This document shows positions 33,674 to 41,191 of a stretch of 64,000 nt of DNA, piece after piece. Source of the stretch: Deltaproteobacteria bacterium (GTDB taxonomy: Bacteria; Myxococcota_A; UBA796; SXON01). The translations under genes were made by a program, and so were the position numbers. The number at the start of each line of letters is the position of its first letter. Within the stretch, counting starts at the first letter, position 1. The notes beneath the pieces were generated by a model. It was not told the origin of the DNA. It ran no database searches and was given only the letters and a program-made list of their open reading frames with translations. The stretch covers positions 1 through 64,000 of the forward strand of contig CANKTH010000007.1 of NCBI GenBank assembly GCA_947486185.1, given 5' to 3'.

Positions 33674-34699
33674 TCACGGCCCCTTGTGTCCCCCCGGCGA
33701 GCCCACCCCTTTACCCATCCAGGTGCGGTGTTTGAGGCCGTCTTCGGCGTGGGCCCGAACGATGGGATCGGGGTCGTCGAGCAGCGCGCGTAGCGTCGCC
33801 TCGGGCGCCGAAGAAGGCAGGATCCGGTAGAGCCGGATTGCGGTGTAGCGGACGCGGGGGCGCGGGTCCTCGAGCCCAGGCAGGAAGGCGTCACCCCGGC
33901 TGCTCTCCTCGAAAAATAGCGCTTCCCATAGAGCAATCTCCATGTCCTCGGTCGCAGACTCCCCGACGAGACGGCTCGCGCCGCCGAAGGTCTGCACCCG
34001 CGGCAAGTCGCCTTCTTCCCGCAACAACAGGGTGTCATAACGACCCACCCGTCGCGTGATACTCTCGCCTTGCAGCACCTTTTTCTGCGCCCACGCCTCC
34101 GCCGCCCCGGCGAAGCCCGCGAGCCGGACCGCCTCCAGCGCCCACGCCCCGCGCGCTTCCGGGCTGTCCGCCACCGCGGCGGGATCCGCTTGCCCGCTCC
34201 CATAAAAGCGGAGGAACCACCAGCGTGCGCCCAAGGTGCCGGCAGCTTGCTCCTGAAACTCCGGCGCCATCGTCGCGGCCAACACCACCCAGGCTCCCGG
34301 ATCCGTAGTTTCGTCGGGCCCTCCCGGCGCGCGATCGACCCCCCACCCGACGTGGGTCACGCAAAAGCGCGTGAACGAGCCTGCCTGACTGCACTCGGCC
34401 AGTCCTTCCGCGAGCATTCCGGCCTTGGCCAACTCTTCGGCTGCGCGAAAGTGACACTCCTCAGCCCAACGCCCCTCCACCCGGGCGCAGGCCGCGTTCA
34501 CCACGTCCGGCCGGCGCTCGCGACCGGCCCGCGCCGCCGCCTCCACCCGACACGTGAGCGCCAGCTCGGCCACCCGCTCATCACACGCCGCCAACGCGGC
34601 CTCAGCGTCTACGGGAGCCGCAGCGCCGGCTGTGGTTCCCTTCGTGTCGCTCCCCGAACAGCCTACCAGCCAAAGGAGCGGAAGCACCATTCCTTTCAC
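33674..34699 (-). CDS. HEAT-repeat lipoprotein
   Basis: The 341-residue product has a lipoprotein signal (MVLPLLWLVGC). Residues 30-130 are Cys-containing helical repeats (CDERVAELALTC, CARVEGRWAEEC, CSQAGSFTRFC) that recall short TPR/Sel1-like pairs with disulfides. The C-terminal 70 residues have HEAT/PBS-lyase repeat features (LPGLEDPRPRVRYTAIRLYRIL, ALLDDPDPIVRAHAEDGL). It is probably an outer-membrane scaffold. The start is GTG 34699 (GTGA overlap with the upstream gene) or ATG 34690. Confidence 0.75.
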   Translation of the reverse strand: MKGMVLPLLWLVGCSGSDTKGTTAGAAAPVDAEAALAACDERVAELALTCRVEAAARAGRERRPDVVNAACARVEGRWAEECHFRAAEELAKAGMLAEGLAECSQAGSFTRFCVTHVGWGVDRAPGGPDETTDPGAWVVLAATMAPEFQEQAAGTLGARWWFLRFYGSGQADPAAVADSPEARGAWALEAVRLAGFAGAAEAWAQKKVLQGESITRRVGRYDTLLLREEGDLPRVQTFGGASRLVGESATEDMEIALWEALFFEESSRGDAFLPGLEDPRPRVRYTAIRLYRILPSSAPEATLRALLDDPDPIVRAHAEDGLKHRTWMGKGVGSPGGHKGP

Positions 34700-35040
34700 G
34701 GCGCCCGGCGGAGGTGCGGCCGCCCGAGGAGCTTGTCACACTGGCCGCGCGCCGGCTCCTCGGTCACCGCGGCACACCAGCGAGCCGCCTGCTCCGGGTG
34801 ACGAATCGCAAGTCGTAACCGTACGAATTCACGCGCCAACTGATCCGGTAGTGCGGCGATTCCCGCCTCTGCCTCGTCGAGCCGCCCGGCCTCGACCTGC
34901 TGCGCGATCGCCTCGAACGCGCAGTTTGCCTGCTCCTCCCCGGAGAGTGACGCGCAGTCGCCACCGCAGGCCGCAAGTGCGGCCGGCAGCACCATCGCCA
35001 ACCCCCACGCGGAGCCGTGCCGGCCGATCAGGGCAACCAC
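34696..35040 (-). CDS. Small Cys-containing lipoprotein
   Basis: The product of about 114 residues has a lipoprotein-type start with MVLPAALAACGG (lipobox LAAC), then DCASLSGEEQANCAFEA and two helical pairs with further Cys (RWCAAV, GQCDKLLG). It resembles the N-terminal half of the neighbouring HEAT lipoprotein and may be a paralogue of that part. Start choice is uncertain: GTG at 35040 overlaps the end of the crotonase gene; ATG at 34995 would leave no positive charge before the lipobox. It is translationally coupled to the next gene. Confidence 0.6.
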   Translation of the reverse strand: MVALIGRHGSAWGLAMVLPAALAACGGDCASLSGEEQANCAFEAIAQQVEAGRLDEAEAGIAALPDQLAREFVRLRLAIRHPEQAARWCAAVTEEPARGQCDKLLGRPHLRRAP

Positions 35041-35876
35041 GGGCGGAACGGACCCCAAACGGGCGCGGTCTTGCCAGCAAACGCGCGGCGACCGACCGCC
35101 GCTTCCCCGCTGGTGACACAGTGCTCGTACGCCCGACCTTCGATCTCCCGCCGCGCCGCCGCCTCCTGGCCGACGCTCCACAAGACCGCCTGTTTGTACG
35201 CCGCGACCGCGGTAGGCGAACGCGTAGACACCTGCTCACCGAGGCTCCGCGCCCGCCGCAGCCCCGCGTCGAGGTCCGCGGCGAGCTCGTCACAAAGCCC
35301 AATACGAACCGCCTCTTCGTCAGACAGGGCCTCCCCCGTCATGCCCAGACGTAGCGCCTGGTGCACCCCCACCAGCGCGGCGAGCTCGGAGGAGCCGCCA
35401 GCGCCCGGCAGGATACCCAAGCCCGTTTCGGGGAGCGCAAAGCTCGATCCAGGGCACGCAATCCGGTAGTCACAGGCCAGCAGCAGCTCGGTACCCCAGC
35501 CCAACGCCCGCCCGGCGACGACCGCAACCACCCACACCGGAACCCGGCGCAGCCGCGCCAGCGTCTCGCGCTGAAAACGAACGTGCGCGCGGAGCTTCTC
35601 CGTGCTCCAATCGCTTCGCTCGGAGACGTTGGCGCCCGCGATGAAGATCGGCGTTCCTTTCGCGCTCAGCCGCCGGGAGCTGATGACGAGCGAGCGTACC
35701 GGCGCCCCCTCCAACCACTCGGCGAGGGAGGAAAAATCGGCCACCTCCGCGGTGCCCATCTCATTAGCCTTGCCGTGATCAAGGAATATCCAAGCGATAT
35801 CGCCTTCCACGCTAAGCTTCAGGCTCTGGAGCGGCGGCGGCACCGGGGGAGTCGGATCAGACAAGGAGCTGCTCAT
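35028..35876 (-). CDS. Enoyl-CoA hydratase/isomerase family protein
   Basis: The 282-residue crotonase-fold protein has FIAGANVSE (the CoA/oxyanion segment), ALGWGTELLLACDYRIA with Glu130, and ALPETGLGILPGAGG with Glu150. The two glutamates are 20 apart, as for Glu144/Glu164 of true hydratase, so hydratase activity is likely. It overlaps the YceI-type gene by ATGA at its start. The substrate cannot be told; fatty-acid supply to the neighbouring phenolic-lipid operon is one possibility, unsupported by direct evidence. Confidence 0.88.
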   Translation of the reverse strand: MSSSLSDPTPPVPPPLQSLKLSVEGDIAWIFLDHGKANEMGTAEVADFSSLAEWLEGAPVRSLVISSRRLSAKGTPIFIAGANVSERSDWSTEKLRAHVRFQRETLARLRRVPVWVVAVVAGRALGWGTELLLACDYRIACPGSSFALPETGLGILPGAGGSSELAALVGVHQALRLGMTGEALSDEEAVRIGLCDELAADLDAGLRRARSLGEQVSTRSPTAVAAYKQAVLWSVGQEAAARREIEGRAYEHCVTSGEAAVGRRAFAGKTAPVWGPFRPWLP

Positions 35877-36460
35877 GATTCGGGGTGCCCCAATACGTCA
35901 AAATGTACGTACATATCTGGGTAGAGTGTAGAGATGGCGATGGAGGGATCCGGGATGCCGAAGTCCGCCCAGCGCAGGTCGTAACGGCCTTTGAGGCGGA
36001 GCTTCTGACCCTCCCACGTATATGTGGCGGGCACTTTGACGACCTGACTGACGTCGCGGATGGTCAACGTGCCCGTCAAGGTGACGGCGCCGCCGCCAGA
36101 ACCCGCCTTGATCCCAGCGAGCTCGCCGGTGACCCCACTCAGGACGAAGCGTATGGTGGGATACTTCTCGGTCTCCAGGCACCAGGCCGAGAGGCGAGCA
36201 TCACGCGGACCCAAGAACGTCGTGAGCGACGGGGCCTCGACGACGATCTCACCCTGCAGGGTGGCGGGATCGAGGACACCACGAAAAGTTCGGGCTTTCC
36301 CATCAAACTCGTGGAGCGACGCGGAGGCGTGGAAGGCCACCGACGAGTCGGTCTGGGTGAAGGTCAACGGCGCCGCCTCCGCGACCGCCAGGAGCCAGAG
36401 CAGCAAGGTACCTCCCGCGCCGCGAGTGTAACCGATCTGCCCGGCGTGCCCTCGCGGCAT
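35873..36460 (-). CDS. YceI-like periplasmic protein (second copy)
   Basis: The 195-residue product has a long signal region (RGAGGTLLLWLLAVAEA) and a YceI-like barrel: FTQTDSSVAFHASASLHEFDGKAR, GEIVVEAPSLTTF, LETEKYPTIRFVLSG and LTIRDVSQVVKVPATYTW. It is more distant from the classical family than the copy at 14051. It starts the minus-strand operon with the crotonase and two lipoproteins, divergent from the type III PKS operon with 94 bp between starts. The start ATG 36460 lacks a clear ribosome binding site. Confidence 0.8.
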   Translation of the reverse strand: MPRGHAGQIGYTRGAGGTLLLWLLAVAEAAPLTFTQTDSSVAFHASASLHEFDGKARTFRGVLDPATLQGEIVVEAPSLTTFLGPRDARLSAWCLETEKYPTIRFVLSGVTGELAGIKAGSGGGAVTLTGTLTIRDVSQVVKVPATYTWEGQKLRLKGRYDLRWADFGIPDPSIAISTLYPDMYVHFDVLGHPES

Positions 36461-36554
36461 TCTTGGCCACGTGGGACGCAGAAAACGGTTGACCTGCCGG
36501 GGGCGACGGTGCACCCTGGCGCGCGGCGCCCCTACTGGGTGCCGGGGAGCCGGC
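36461..36554. promoter_or_regulatory. Divergent promoter region of YceI and PKS operons
   Basis: This 94-bp gap must hold promoters for both divergent operons. On the plus strand TTGACC at 36489-36494 is a possible -35 element, but no good -10 follows at the normal distance. GGGGAG at 36544-36549 is the ribosome binding site for the TTG start of the PKS. Confidence 0.3.
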
Positions 36555-37601
36555 TTGCGTGTTGTTTCCGTCGGTAGCGCCTTTCCGCCGCATCGCTACG
36601 AACAGGAGGAGCTCGTCGCCGCCTTCCGAGCGGCGTGGGCCGGACACTTCTTCAACCCCGCGCGGCTCGAGCAGATCCACAAGAATGTGTTGGTCGGCGG
36701 CCGGAACCTCGCTCTCCAGATGGAGGACTATCTCTCCCTTGCCGGCTTCGGTGCCGCCAACGACGCCTTCATTCGGGTGGGCACCGAGGTCGGCGGCCAG
36801 GCGGTCGCGGCGGCGCTCCGAGAGGCGGGGCTCGCACCGAAGGACGTCGACGCAATCTGGTTTGTCAGCGTCACGGGCATGGCCGCCCCCTCCATCGACG
36901 CCCGCCTCGTCAACCGCCTCGGGCTGCGCCCTGACGTAAAACGAACGCCGATTTTTGGGCTTGGCTGCGTCGCGGGCGCCGCGGGAGTCGCCCGGGTCGC
37001 CGATTACCTCGCCGGGCACCCCGACGACATCGCTGTGCTCCTGTCGGTCGAGCTATGTTCGCTGACCTTACAGCGGGAGGACCTTTCGATACCCAACCTC
37101 ATCGCCACAGGGCTGTTTGGGGATGGGGCTGCCTGCGTGGTCATGGCGGGGAAAAACCGGCCTCTCCCCGGCCCTCAGGTCTTGACGAGCCGCAGCGTCT
37201 TCTATCCGGACACCGAAGAGCTGATGGGATGGCGCATCGGCGAGAAGGGTTTTCAGATCGTGCTCTCCTCGGACGTACCCCAGGTGGTCCATCGGTACCT
37301 CCGGAGTGACATGGATCGTTTCCTCGCCGACGCCGGCCTCGGCTACGAAGACATCGGCCTCTGGATCGCCCACCCGGGCGGGCCCAAGGTGCTTGAGGCA
37401 ATGGAAGCTGCTTTTCCCTTCAAGCCCGGTGCGCTGGACCTCACGTGGAAGAGCCTACGAGAGGTGGGCAACCTGTCGAGCGCGTCGGTGTTGATGGTGC
37501 TTCGTGACACCCTGGCGACCAGGCCTCCGCCCGGCACCTATGGTGTATTGTTGGCGATGGGTCCGGGCTTTTGCTCTGAGTTGGTGCTCCTGAAATGGTA
37601 G
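36555..37601 (+). CDS. Type III polyketide synthase
   Basis: The 348-residue product is of chalcone-synthase type. The triad is visible: Cys138 in GLGCVAGAAG, His273 in WIAHPGGPK and Asn306 in GNLSSASV. The His-Asn spacing of 33 equals that of plant CHS. Bacterial members closest in style make alkylresorcinols or alkylpyrones from long-chain acyl starters and malonyl-CoA. The length fits if translation starts at TTG 36555, which has GGGGAG five bases upstream; the longer frame adds an Arg-rich leader. It is the first gene of a five-gene overlapping operon. Confidence 0.93.
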   Translation: MRVVSVGSAFPPHRYEQEELVAAFRAAWAGHFFNPARLEQIHKNVLVGGRNLALQMEDYLSLAGFGAANDAFIRVGTEVGGQAVAAALREAGLAPKDVDAIWFVSVTGMAAPSIDARLVNRLGLRPDVKRTPIFGLGCVAGAAGVARVADYLAGHPDDIAVLLSVELCSLTLQREDLSIPNLIATGLFGDGAACVVMAGKNRPLPGPQVLTSRSVFYPDTEELMGWRIGEKGFQIVLSSDVPQVVHRYLRSDMDRFLADAGLGYEDIGLWIAHPGGPKVLEAMEAAFPFKPGALDLTWKSLREVGNLSSASVLMVLRDTLATRPPPGTYGVLLAMGPGFCSELVLLKW

Positions 37602-38104
37602 GCTTCTTGGTTCTCTATGCGGTGATCGCCCTCGAGAGGCTGGCCGAGCTGCTCATCTCCCGGAGGAACGCCGCGTGGAGCTATAGCCAGGGAGGCCAAG
37701 AATTCGGACGCGAACACTACCCCTGGATGGTGCTCCTCCACACGGGCACGCTGCTGCTCGCCCCGCTTGAAGTATTCTGGTTGAATAGGCCTTTCACCCC
37801 GCTTTCGGGTTACGCCTGCCTCGCGCTCTGCGCCGTTTCTCAGGCCCTACGCTGGTGGGTGATCTCTACGCTCGGCCGGCGTTGGAATACACGAGTAATC
37901 GTGATTCCTAGCCTCGTACCTATTGAAGGCGGCCCGTTCAGGTGGTTTCGGCACCCCAACTACCTCGCGGTGGTGGTAGAGGGAGCGGCGCTCCCCCTGG
38001 TCCACAACGCGTGGATCACCGCCACCCTCTTCACCCTGCTAAATCTATGGTTGCTTTCGGTGCGGATCGCCGTTGAGGACCGCGCCCTCGGGAGGAGACC
38101 TTGA
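37595..38104 (+). CDS. Isoprenylcysteine-carboxyl-methyltransferase-family membrane enzyme
   Basis: The 169-residue membrane protein has four or so hydrophobic segments, and ICMT-family features: LRWWVISTLGRRWNTRV, IEGGPFRWFRHPNYLAVVVE and a final IAVEDRALG. Bacillus BpsB and Streptomyces SrsB, which sit next to type III PKS genes and O-methylate alkylpyrones or alkylresorcinols, belong to this family. It overlaps the PKS end by 7 nt. A role as product O-methyltransferase is therefore well supported by context. Confidence 0.88.
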   Translation: MVGFLVLYAVIALERLAELLISRRNAAWSYSQGGQEFGREHYPWMVLLHTGTLLLAPLEVFWLNRPFTPLSGYACLALCAVSQALRWWVISTLGRRWNTRVIVIPSLVPIEGGPFRWFRHPNYLAVVVEGAALPLVHNAWITATLFTLLNLWLLSVRIAVEDRALGRRP

Positions 38105-38355
38105 GCCTGGACAAAGCGGCGGTCATGAACACGCTCGCCACCATCGCGCGGGACACGCTGCGGTACGCAGGCCCGATAGACCTCGAGATGAGCCTCACGG
38201 AAGGCCTCAAGCTCGACTCGGTAGGCCGACTCACCCTGGTCGTCGAGGTGGAGAACCGCTTCCAGATCAGCCTCGATCCCGACGATGAAGCTCGCGTCCA
38301 AACCGTAGGCGACCTGGTGGAGCTCATCGTCGCGCGCTCGACGGTAGACTGGTGA
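38101..38355 (+). CDS. Acyl carrier protein
   Basis: The 84-residue product has the ACP signature GLKLDSVGRLTLVVEVE with Ser40 as the phosphopantetheine site, and the closing TVGDLVELI helix. It starts with TTG at 38101, overlapping the methyltransferase stop (TTGA) and preceded by GGAGGAGACC. An ATG at 38125 would cut into helix 1. It lies directly before a fatty acyl-AMP ligase gene, so it is most likely loaded by that enzyme. Confidence 0.9.
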   Translation: MSLDKAAVMNTLATIARDTLRYAGPIDLEMSLTEGLKLDSVGRLTLVVEVENRFQISLDPDDEARVQTVGDLVELIVARSTVDW

Positions 38356-40070
38356 ACGGCGAGACCTTCTCGGGGCTGCTGCGGAGGAACGCGGAGTCCG
38401 GAACAACCGAGGGTCTGCGGTTCATGGGCCTCGACGGCCAGCAAGAGGCGTACTCCTGGCCAGAAATCTACGAGCGCGCCCAATGCGTAGCGGGTGGCCT
38501 GCGTGAGCGCGGGATCCGACCCGGGGAGCGGGTGAGCCTCGTCATCCCCACGAACATCACCTTTTTCGACGCGTTTTTCGGGATTCAGCTCTGCGGGGCG
38601 GTGCCTGTGCCACTCTACCCGCCCGTGCGCCTGGGCCGACTCGACGAGTACCACCAACGTACCGCCGCGATGCTCCGGGCGGTCTCGGCGCGCCTCGTCC
38701 TCTCCGATGGGCGCACCTGGCGGATACTCGGCGAGTCGGTGCGCCTGGCCGGCACGGAGTTGGGCGCGCAGCTCGTTGATTCAGTCCGTAGTTCGCCATA
38801 TTTCCACGAGTCAAGGCCCACCGACCTCGGACTCATCCAGTTCTCCTCGGGCACCACGGTCAACCCCAAACCCGTCGCGCTCACCCACCGGAACCTCACG
38901 AGCAACGTCCGCGCGATCCTCTCACTGATCGTGCCGAAGCTCGATCCCGAGCTCAACCGCGCCACCGGCGTGACCTGGCTCCCGCTCTACCACGACATGG
39001 GGCTCGTCGGATGTGTCGGTCCAGCGTTGGTATACCCCGGCTCCTTGTTCCTGATTGCCCCTGAACAGTTCCTCGCCCGCCCGGCGCTGTGGCTGCGGAC
39101 CCTCTCCCAGAGCCGCGCGCTGGTGAGCCCGGCGCCCAACTTCGCCTACTCCTACTGTGTCGACCGGATTCGCGACGAGGAGATGACCGGCGTGGACCTC
39201 TCGGGTTGGGCCTGGGCCCTCAACGGCGCCGAACCAGTGGCACCTGAGACCTTGAGAAGGTTCTCCGAACGTTTTTCGCGATGGGGCTTCCGACCGGAAG
39301 CGCTGACGCCGGTGTACGGGCTCGCTGAGGCGACGCTCGCCGTGAGCTTCTCCGAACATGGAAAAGGGCTTCAGACCAGCCGGTTCAGCCGCGACGCGCT
39401 GGCGTCTGCGCGCGTGGAGCCGGCGCCGGACGGGGTGGAGCTGGTCTCGGTGGGGCGGCCGCTGCCGGGGGAAGAGGTGAGGGTCGATAGCGAGGGACTG
39501 GGCGCCGTACAGGTGCGGGGGCCGTCCGTGATGTCCGGCTACTACAACCGGCCGGATCTCGACGCCGCGGCGCTGGTCGACGGCTGGCTGAACACCGGCG
39601 ACCTCGGCTTTTTTCACGACGGCGAGCTCTACATCACCGGGCGCTTCAAGGATGTCTTGCTGCTACGCGGAAAAAATCACGCGCCCCACGAGGTCGAGCA
39701 GGCAGGCGACCAGGTCGCCGGGGTGCGGCGCGGTTGTATCGCCGCCGTGAGCTACCGCCCCGAGGGGCTCGAACACGAGCAGCTCTGGGTGATCGCGGAG
39801 ATCGTGGAGGGAGCCGATCCTGCGCTGGTGGGCCCCGCGCTGATCGCGGAGATCCTGGCGGTTACCGCCTTGAAGGTCGAACGGCTGGAGCTGGTGCCGC
39901 CGGGCACTCTCCCCCGCACCTCGTCGGGCAAGATCCGTCGGTCAGAGTCCCTGGCGCGCCTGCTCGCCGGCACGCTGAAGCCGCCCGGGGCCGTCAACGT
40001 CCTCACCATCGGCGCCGCGATGCTGCGGGGAACGCTGGGGCATTGGCAAAACCGGCGCGATGGACGCTGA
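38352..40070 (+). CDS. Fatty acyl-AMP ligase (FAAL)
   Basis: The 572-residue adenylating enzyme has the P-loop-like LIQFSSGTTVNPK (161-173), WLPLYHDMGLVG (209-220), APNFAYSYC, VYGLAEATLAVSFSE and GWLNTGDLGFFHDGELYITGR. The C-terminal catalytic Lys is in RTSSGKIRRSE. The YHDMGL and PNFAY segments are typical of FAALs, which activate fatty acids as acyl-AMP and pass them to ACPs rather than to CoA. GTG at 38352 overlaps the ACP stop. It is likely to supply the starter to the type III PKS. Confidence 0.92.
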   Translation: MNGETFSGLLRRNAESGTTEGLRFMGLDGQQEAYSWPEIYERAQCVAGGLRERGIRPGERVSLVIPTNITFFDAFFGIQLCGAVPVPLYPPVRLGRLDEYHQRTAAMLRAVSARLVLSDGRTWRILGESVRLAGTELGAQLVDSVRSSPYFHESRPTDLGLIQFSSGTTVNPKPVALTHRNLTSNVRAILSLIVPKLDPELNRATGVTWLPLYHDMGLVGCVGPALVYPGSLFLIAPEQFLARPALWLRTLSQSRALVSPAPNFAYSYCVDRIRDEEMTGVDLSGWAWALNGAEPVAPETLRRFSERFSRWGFRPEALTPVYGLAEATLAVSFSEHGKGLQTSRFSRDALASARVEPAPDGVELVSVGRPLPGEEVRVDSEGLGAVQVRGPSVMSGYYNRPDLDAAALVDGWLNTGDLGFFHDGELYITGRFKDVLLLRGKNHAPHEVEQAGDQVAGVRRGCIAAVSYRPEGLEHEQLWVIAEIVEGADPALVGPALIAEILAVTALKVERLELVPPGTLPRTSSGKIRRSESLARLLAGTLKPPGAVNVLTIGAAMLRGTLGHWQNRRDGR

Positions 40071-41169
40071 CTTCCTGATCGTCGGCGGCGGCCCGATCGG
40101 GCTGGGCGCGGCGATGGTTGCGGCAAAGGCGGGCTGCCGGGTCCGGGTGATCGAGCGGGCCCACGGTCCGGTGGACAAGGCGTGTGGAGAGGGGCTCATG
40201 CCCCCTGCGGTGGCCTGGCTTCGACGAACGGGCATCGACGTACCCGCGTGGGGCCAACATCGCTTCCGCGGCATCCGGTACATCGATAGAGAGCTGACGG
40301 TCGAGGGAGATTTTCCCGACGGAGAGGGCTTGGGGGTCCGGCGGCTGGCGCTGTCGGAGGGCTTTCGGCGACGGGCGCTGGAGCTGGGTGTCGAGATCGA
40401 GGAGGGTGAGGAGCTGAGCGGAATTTCGCCAAGCTCCCACGGCGTCGCGCTGACCCTGAGGAGCGGCGGCCGACGTGAAGCCCGGTTTCTGCTGGGCGCC
40501 GACGGGCTCCACAGCACCACTCGGCGGCTCCTCGGGGTGGAGGTGACGCGGGGCCCGGCACTTCGCCACGGTATTCGCCAACATTTTACTGGGCGTCCCT
40601 GGTCGGACCACGTGGAGGTGTGGTGGGGCGACCGCGCGGAGGCCTACGTGACGCCGGTCGGGCCTGAGCGGGTAGGCATCGCGCTCCTATGGTCCGGCGG
40701 GCCCGCGCGCTTCGATACCTTGCTCGCGGCATTTCCGGCGCTCCGGGAGCGCCTGGGCCCGGCAGAGTCCGCGCCGCGAGGCGCGGGGCCCTTTGATCTT
40801 CGAGTGTCGCGCCGGGTCATCGGACCGGCCGTGCTGATCGGCGACGCCGCCGGCTACCTGGACGCGATCACCGGCGAGGGCATCGCGCTGGGTCTGGAGC
40901 AGGCGGAGGCGGCCGTCCATCTCTGCCTCGCCGGGAAGATCAGCGTCTACGAGGCAGAGTGGTGGCGGCTCAGCCGCCGGCACCGTCTGCTCACCCGGCT
41001 GCTGCTCGCGATCGGTCGTCGCCCCAAGCTGCGTCGACGGATCTTCCGCGCCCTGGCGCAAGAACCCGCTGCTTTCGGGGCTTTTCTGGGTCTCAACACG
41101 GGGACGACCTCGTTGGCGACGGTGCTCGCACGCTCCTGGCGCCTCCCGCTTCGGTTGCTCGCCGGCTGA
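40060..41169 (+). CDS. FAD-dependent oxidoreductase (hydroxylase/GGR-like)
   Basis: The 369-residue flavoprotein has FLIVGGGPIGLGAAM (5-19), the DKACGEGLMPPA motif of the geranylgeranyl-reductase/monooxygenase family, FLLGADGLHSTTRR and the second FAD motif AVLIGDAAGYLDAITGEG. In Streptomyces the srs operon includes a flavin hydroxylase (SrsC) that turns methylated alkylresorcinol into an alkylquinol, and this gene could do the same. A reductase role is the alternative. ATG at 40060 overlaps the FAAL end by 11 nt. Confidence 0.88.
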   Translation: MDADFLIVGGGPIGLGAAMVAAKAGCRVRVIERAHGPVDKACGEGLMPPAVAWLRRTGIDVPAWGQHRFRGIRYIDRELTVEGDFPDGEGLGVRRLALSEGFRRRALELGVEIEEGEELSGISPSSHGVALTLRSGGRREARFLLGADGLHSTTRRLLGVEVTRGPALRHGIRQHFTGRPWSDHVEVWWGDRAEAYVTPVGPERVGIALLWSGGPARFDTLLAAFPALRERLGPAESAPRGAGPFDLRVSRRVIGPAVLIGDAAGYLDAITGEGIALGLEQAEAAVHLCLAGKISVYEAEWWRLSRRHRLLTRLLLAIGRRPKLRRRIFRALAQEPAAFGAFLGLNTGTTSLATVLARSWRLPLRLLAG

Positions 41170-41191
41170 GCGCGGGCGCTGAAGGCTCAGC
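41165..41191. terminator. Bidirectional terminator of PKS operon and MFS gene
   Basis: GCTGAGC (41165-41171) and GCTCAGC (41185-41191) form a perfect 7-bp stem with 13-nt loop. Both stop codons of the convergent genes lie inside the stem arms. It marks the right end of the PKS operon. Confidence 0.5.

Noticed and set aside
33124..34203. 359-codon minus-strand frame covering the sulfatase 3' end and HEAT gene
   Set aside because: Arg/Ser/Gly-rich, crosses two real genes, no motif.
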